Assembly: GCA_003996215.1 (NCBI GenBank)
Contig: QJPP01000676.1
Coordinates: 558,001-622,000 of the forward strand
Length of the DNA stretch: 64,000 nt
Reading direction: 5' to 3'
Source: Jaltomata sinuosa
Lineage: Eukaryota; Streptophyta; Magnoliopsida; Solanales; Solanaceae
Of this stretch, positions 58,701 to 64,000 are shown piece after piece. Within the stretch, counting starts at the first letter, position 1. Each line of letters begins with the position of its first letter. The notes beneath the pieces are model-generated. The model was not told the DNA's origin, searched no databases, and saw only the letters and a list, made by a program, of their open reading frames with translations. A program made the translations under genes and the position numbers.

Positions 58701-59838
58701 GGAACTGACCACCACCTGCACTAGATGAGGCACCCTGTTGAGTTGGGCAACCTGCTAGAGCAGCTGTAGAATTAGCCTGATTTTGCGGGCGAGCATTCCT
58801 GCCCTTCTGTGAAGCCATTGGGAACTCTTTTATTCTGTGGCTTGGCTTGTCATATCCAAAATAGTTTCCACTACCTGACATACACTCACCTTGGTGGTTC
58901 CTACCACATTTCTTACAAACTGGATGAGTATGCCCACTAGTGACACTGCATTGGAACTTAGAGCCTGGTGCCCTTTCCCGCTGATCCTATCTGAACTTGG
59001 GCACTGGGGAACTAGAAGATTATGGGGCTGGAGATCAAGACTTTTTATGGAACTGAGAGTGATTACCACCGTCTGACCTCTGATGAGAATAATTGAAGTT
59101 ACTTGTTCTATCCCTCTTGTTGTCTCTATCCATCTCTTTGATTTGCTGAGCATGGGTCATCAACTTGGAGATATCTATCTCCTTCACCAGCATAGCAGTC
59201 ATGCACTATCAGAGACACCTGAACTTACTCATATGGGCTTTGGAGTTAGCTACCACTACTAGAGCATATTCCGATAGATGAGTAAACTTGAGAGAATACT
59301 CTTTCACACTCATGTCTCCCTGCCTCAAGTTGATGAAGTCCTGGACCTTGGCTTCCCTAAGCTCAAGTAGGAAGAACCTGTTCAGAAAAGAAGTCATAAA
59401 CTGATTCTAATCCACTAGGCCTGCATCTTCACCCCTGGCATTTTTTCACTACTTGTACTAAACATGAAACACTCCCTTCAACTGATAACAGGCTAAGTCT
59501 GCACTTTCAACTGGAGTGACACCCATAATCTCTGTAACCTTCTGGATGTCATCAAAGAATTCCTATGGATCCTCCTCAGCCTTAGAACCATGAAACTCCA
59601 GAGGATTCATCCGAGTAAAGTCTCGGACTCTAGCTACTGTTGTGCTATTCGGTGGGTTAACTGGTGCCATAGCCTGCGGGTTTACCTGAGCAGTCATGGC
59701 CTGGGATAGCACTGAGAAAGAAGCTCTGAACTAGGCATGAGTGACTTGATCGTTTAGAGGGTCTACCGAGATTGGTGGTGCTTGCTAGTTCCTGTTTCCA
59801 TTGCTGTTTCTTCTTCTGTTAGCTCTTCTGAGAGGTAT
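55724..59838 (-). pseudogene. Gypsy-4 gag-pol, broken and missing RNase H
   Basis: The expected start codon reads ATA instead of ATG (59836-59838), followed by PLRRA, which aligns with MPRRA of Gypsy-1. Gag pieces include LNRFFLLELREAKVQDF (59397-59209). The protease motif is YALLDPRATISFLTPY near 58590, again with Arg for Gly. A 40-bp duplication (58356-58435) shifts the frame. RT has FIDDILVYSQSE (57698-57387). The RNase H region is absent: sequence corresponding to Gypsy-1 12600 joins that of 12085 near 57285. Integrase pieces are at 57026-56423 and the chromodomain at 55942-55724 (LTYEEVPVEILDRQ, then ATWETES). Confidence 0.92.
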
Positions 59839-60055
59839 TTTTTGTAACGTGTAGAGCACGAGTTAGAAAGAGATTAATTAGAGTTTGTACCCTATAGCAT
59901 GAGATAGAAAGGAAAGAAGGGAAGTTTTTCCTAAGAATATATTATAGTCTCTCTCTCATAAGTGTGGCGCGCTTCACACCTATGAAAGGGACTCTACTTG
60001 ATGCAGCTTTCAGACACCCTAGGACACACTAAACCTGATGCTCTGATACCAAGTT

Positions 60056-62181
60056 TGTCACGCTCTGAGGGTACCCTCTAGATGCAACACGGTGCTCAGA
60101 GCCACAAGTGGCCCCAAGCTAACCCATGGTCCGGCATGTCTAAGGATTTTAATTAAATATTTTCTGTGCAGAAACTAAAATGATGAAATCATAATAGTTT
60201 TAAACATCTGAATATATATATAGAGTCTGACTGTATAAGCTAAAAACTGACTTCTACATCTGAAAGCCTCTATCTGAGATGAGTTGCTGGGACAAGCCCC
60301 CAGCTAACTCCAAAAGTCTAAAAACTATAAATGAAGACTGAATAAAGAAAGCATAAATCCCATCCTCAAAGTATGAGGACTCTCCAACAGAGCTGCTGAA
60401 AGGACTAGAGAATCGTACTGGGCGCGATCTTGATACTGAATGCCTGAACCTACATCATAAAAGGATGTAGCATAAAAATATACGTCAGTACTCTGAATGT
60501 ACTGAGAATGCAGAATATGCACTAATCTAGATAAGCTTGATATGATGAAATAAACTAAACATAAATGATAGCTTAAACATGAGACTTAAAGGTAAACTGA
60601 TGCAATGACCAAGAATTAAACATACAACTGTATAATGCTGAACTGAACTGAATACTGAATAACTGAACATATAGTCAATGCAATACTGAATCTGAACTGT
60701 GGGAGCTACTGTTAACTATCATACCCTAAGCTGAGCTAACTGTGGGGCCAATTTGTAAGACTGGCTGGGAGGGTGTTCATACCTTGCCAAGGGTACAAAC
60801 TTATACTGGCATGGATCCACTAATCTGATGTCCAACAAGGAACTGGGGTGTCAAGCATACACTAACGGGTGACCTCTTTAGAACCTACGGTGGTGCCATA
60901 GTTTTCGGACTTAGGGAATTCTACTAAAGGTCTCACCTAAACTGATGGGTGAGCCTTCATTCCTTCATTTGCTCGGTGATAATTCTACTCCCAATTGAAT
61001 AAGCAAACAACAGATAAACTGGCATACTAGATAGCTCAAATACTGATTATTCAGAGAATGCACAAAATACTGAAACTGAGAGTATTCAAATCATGAAGTT
61101 CTGACTGACTGTGTATCTGACTAAAATGCATGAGTCTTAAACTGATTGGGTGTTCATAACCCACCATCCTAATGTTTACTACTCTTGACAATTTTAGAAT
61201 CTGCCTAAAATATGGTAGTTCATATATATAATTCACAATTCAAGGGTGATACCACATAAAGATGGTTTTAGGGTTCTGAGAACATAACAGTACTAGGCTT
61301 CAAGAAACATGCCATGAAGATTCAAATTAATAGGGTAATTGAAATACAAGGGAATTCATCAAAAATCATAGGAACCCTAGGTTCTGAAAGTCAAACTGAA
61401 ACTGAAGAACTTGACTAAATCTAGGGACTCAATGGATGAAAGGAACCCATTGATGAAATCTCACATACCTGGAAGTAGAATCTATGGAAGAATTCTTGGA
61501 TTGGAGCCTGAACCTTGAAGAAACCTCTACTTGTTCTTGAGAAGAAGGAACACTCTTTTTTCTCTCATGTTTTTGCTAAGTGTCGATTGTAATCTGAGGG
61601 AATGAGAACTTTGGGTAGTTTTAGGCTTAAAATTTGTCTTAGGCTAGTCAAAACATCATAGCTTACCCTTAAAAAGAGGTAGGATAAGTCTGGAATACCC
61701 CTGGAAATTTACTTAGAAAATTGCTAAATAAACTCGGCTCAAGTTTCCACAGGCCACAACCACAAACCGTAGATTGAACCATGGCTCGTGGTTCGTGGTC
61801 GTGGTTTCTTGCCATTTTTTGTCAGGCTGCAGGTCTTATAATCACGACACCAATCCACGACCCATATATCATTCCATGATCCGTGGAAGATGGTCGTAGC
61901 TCCTCAATCATTCCACGGTCCGTAGAAGCTGGTCGTGGTTCTCAGAGGAACTATTGACCCTCATGTCTATTTTCAGGGATGGTAACCATGACCCGTGGTT
62001 ACATCCATGATCTATGGATCCCTCTCATGGATCAGGACCTGAGAGTCTGACCTGCAGGGCTATTTTCACGAGACCATTCCACAGCTCGTGGATTTGGTTT
62101 GTGATTTCAGTTCTGAACTAGGACAACTGAAAATTAGGATTTTAGGTTGATTCTAGGCTTAGGATTTTATAGGGTGTTACA
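60056..62181 (-). repeat. Gypsy-4 5' LTR
   Basis: 2126 bp. A ~36-bp stretch with TTCCATGATCCGTGGAAG is duplicated here (about 61870-61945) but single in the 3' LTR (55205-55245). The palindrome cluster lies at 61745-62110. Confidence 0.93.
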
Positions 62182-62186
62182 TATAT

Positions 62187-62854
62187 TAAGTATAAAATTT
62201 TAAAAAATAACATAAATATCATTCAATAATATATTTGAGTTATAAAATAAATATTAAAGAAAAAAAATTAAGTTTCTTAAAACAATCAATGTTAATTTTT
62301 TTTAGCTAGTTTACTAAGAAATAAATTATGCCCCACATAATTCAGATGCCTTCCTATCACTTCTTAAAATCTATCGCAAGACTTTTTTGATTAACTTTTA
62401 CACCCTCACATTCACATCTTAGGTGCCCATATAAAGTTGAATGATATTATTTCTGGTCGATTAAAAAAATATTCTGATATTATTTTTGTACAAGATGTAG
62501 TCTACATTCAAAGTAAAATAACAAAAAAATGAAATTATGAAAATAAAATTCTTTTACTCCAATTTTTTTGAAGAAATTGAGGAGTTGCAACAAATTCAAT
62601 ATAAATAATAGGCCAAATTCATTTACAAGGTGAATCAAATATAGGGAAATTAAAAAATATTTTATTTTATACCAGATCGAACACACCCTAAATATTATTT
62701 ATGGACAAATGACAATTTTTCACAAGAATTTTAAAAAGAAAAAAAGTTAATGTTCAAAACATACCTAATATATCTCATTGTTTGAGTTTCATACCTGAAT
62801 TATCACAAACTATTGATCATAACACCTCTTATCTATCAATTGCTCATTTTTCTA
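62187..62854. other. Gene-free AT-rich spacer
   Basis: I see no gene or complete element. A 68-codon minus frame (62480-62686) is low-complexity. The stretch near 62755-62850 (CAAAACATACCT, TTGAGTTTCATACCTGAA) has the look of a dispersed plant repeat. Confidence 0.5.
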
Positions 62855-64000
62855 TGTAACAACCCTTTCTGTTGTTAAGGGTGAGTCAAGCGCAAAATTT
62901 TGGGTTGGAATTTTTCCAAAATTGGAAGTTAAAATTTTTAGGCTAGGTTAATTTTAGATGAAGTCTGAGTAGAGTATGATCTAGGGAAATATGGTAATGT
63001 ATTAGGTAAATATAATAAAGTTTATCTTGATTTTATGTTAGCTAAGATGATAAGGAATCCATAGGACTTTTCAGAAGTGAATTCGGATAAGTAGAACTCC
63101 CGATATCGAACTTGACGTGAAGGGCATAGTTCGAAATATAATAGTTTGAGGGTGCATTATGAAAAAGAAAAAACTATAAGAAATTATGAGTTTCTACCTT
63201 GCCACACCCGCTATAGGGGGTGGCAGGCTGCTACGGGGCTATCACTATAGTGAAATAATCCCCGCTATAGCGGGAGTCAAAGTCGGTCAATCCAACTATA
63301 GCGGGTGGATTATGCTATAGCAATGCTGCTATAGCGGGATTGGGCCGCTATAGTGGGGTCAATCACTGGTAATGCATAGTTTTTTCCAAAAATATCCATT
63401 ATTTTTAAAACACATTTTGGGGAGGGCTTAGGAGATTTGGGGCAATTTTCACCTGTTTCCACCAGATTTCTTCGTAAAGGTAAGTTATTTATCCCCATTA
63501 ACTAGTTTTTTGATTCCTTGACCTAAAAATCACTAGTTTATGGCTCTTAGGGAGTGTTTAACTTGACCTAGCTGTGCATTTTGGTGCAAAGGGGTACATT
63601 GGGTGTAAAACCTTTAGATTATAGTTAAAGGTTGATTATTTACTCTTTCATGACCATAATTCACTAATGTAACCATGAAATTGATAGTTTTAAGGTGGAA
63701 TTATGGTGGGAAAGCCCTAGAATGGGTGGAATGATCATGAAATTGGCTTTAGGGTTCAAGATTAGGTTGTAATTCTCGTTATTATAGGTCATTTGGTCGA
63801 TAATGTGTTTATATTCCTATTTTTAGACCACGATCAAGCCAAGGTTACAAGAAACATGAAAGCTCAGTTTCAGTAGCGCATTATTGGCTTGGATTGAGGT
63901 AAGTGATGGTTTAAATGTAGTTAAAATCCAACTTGTGTTATATGTACATGATAACTATTTCTTAATATTTCTTGTGCAATGCATGTTCAAGTAAAGTGAA
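62855..64000 (+). mobile_element. Start of a plus-strand chromovirus-type LTR, cut by the window end
   Basis: It starts TGTAACAACCCTTTCTG, resembling the TGTAACACCCC start of Gypsy-1 and Gypsy-4 as transcribed. About 330 bp in, at 63190-63360, is a cluster of CCCGCTATAGCGGG-type palindromes, the same relative place as the palindrome clusters of the other chromovirus LTRs. No internal region or second LTR is visible, so this rests on the edge and the layout. Confidence 0.6.

Larger units (their letters stand above)
53399..62181 (-). mobile_element. Chromovirus (Ty3/Gypsy), Gypsy-4
   Basis: LTRs are at 53399-55502 and 60056-62181, with TATAT duplications at 53394-53398 and 62182-62186. The primer site (60040-60051) is TGGTATCAGAGC on the minus strand and the polypurine tract is at 55503-55517. 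It is a relative of Gypsy-1, but clearly another subfamily by sequence. It lies outside the hAT element. Gag-pol is broken and lacks RNase H. Confidence 0.94.

Noticed and set aside
15321..60051. tRNA-like matches TGGTATCAGAGC
   Set aside because: These are 12-nt primer sites complementary to a tRNA 3' end, not tRNA genes. I saw no complete tRNA or rRNA gene in the window.

Overview
The window looks like heterochromatic, transposon-packed DNA of a flowering plant. A Solanaceae genome (Solanum/Capsicum/Nicotiana type) is my guess from the style of the chromovirus and Tat elements; this is an inference from memory, not a search. It is AT-rich, has no operons, and the only recognisable host gene is a frameshifted F-box gene at the left edge (19-1136, minus strand). 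I estimate that well over 90% of the window is transposable elements or their ruins.

The layout is a set of nested insertions, each bounded by target-site duplications (TSDs) that can be read directly. Level 1 is a hAT DNA transposon whose ends lie at 2127 and 52350 (12-bp inverted ends, 8-bp TSD CCAAGAAG/CCATGAAG). Its own DNA totals only about 3.4 kb. Into it went a non-autonomous Helitron (2236-5149), a Stowaway MITE (6283-6530) and, at level 2, a Copia retrotransposon (7049-50705, near-TSD TATAT/TGTAT). The Copia element splits the transposase gene into an N-terminal piece (50711-51353) and a C-terminal piece (5469-7048). The Copia 3' LTR was cut twice at level 3: by a chromovirus, Gypsy-1 (8137-17480, TSD ATATC), and by a Tat-type element, Gypsy-2 (17715-44596, TSD CATGT). 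At level 4, Gypsy-2 received a second and very young Tat-type element, Gypsy-3 (26483-40779, TSD CCCGT), whose two 4480-bp LTRs are almost identical.

To the right of the hAT element come host or ancient repeat DNA (52359-53398), a second chromovirus, Gypsy-4 (53399-62181, TSD TATAT), a short gene-free stretch, and the start of a plus-strand LTR that runs off the window (62855-64000). All five complete LTR elements read on the minus strand.

Gypsy-1 and Gypsy-4 carry broken gag-pol genes (protease, RT, integrase, chromodomain; Gypsy-4 has lost RNase H). Gypsy-2 and Gypsy-3 carry gag but no pol, so they must have moved with enzymes supplied in trans. Only Gypsy-3 gag is intact. The most unusual signals are in the non-coding parts of these two gag-only elements. 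Both share one 3' architecture: gag, hairpin module(s), a private tandem-repeat array, another hairpin module, a long stem-loop across the polypurine tract/LTR junction, then the LTR. The hairpin modules (seven copies) and the junction stem-loop differ between copies in ways that keep the pairing, as expected of a selected RNA structure.
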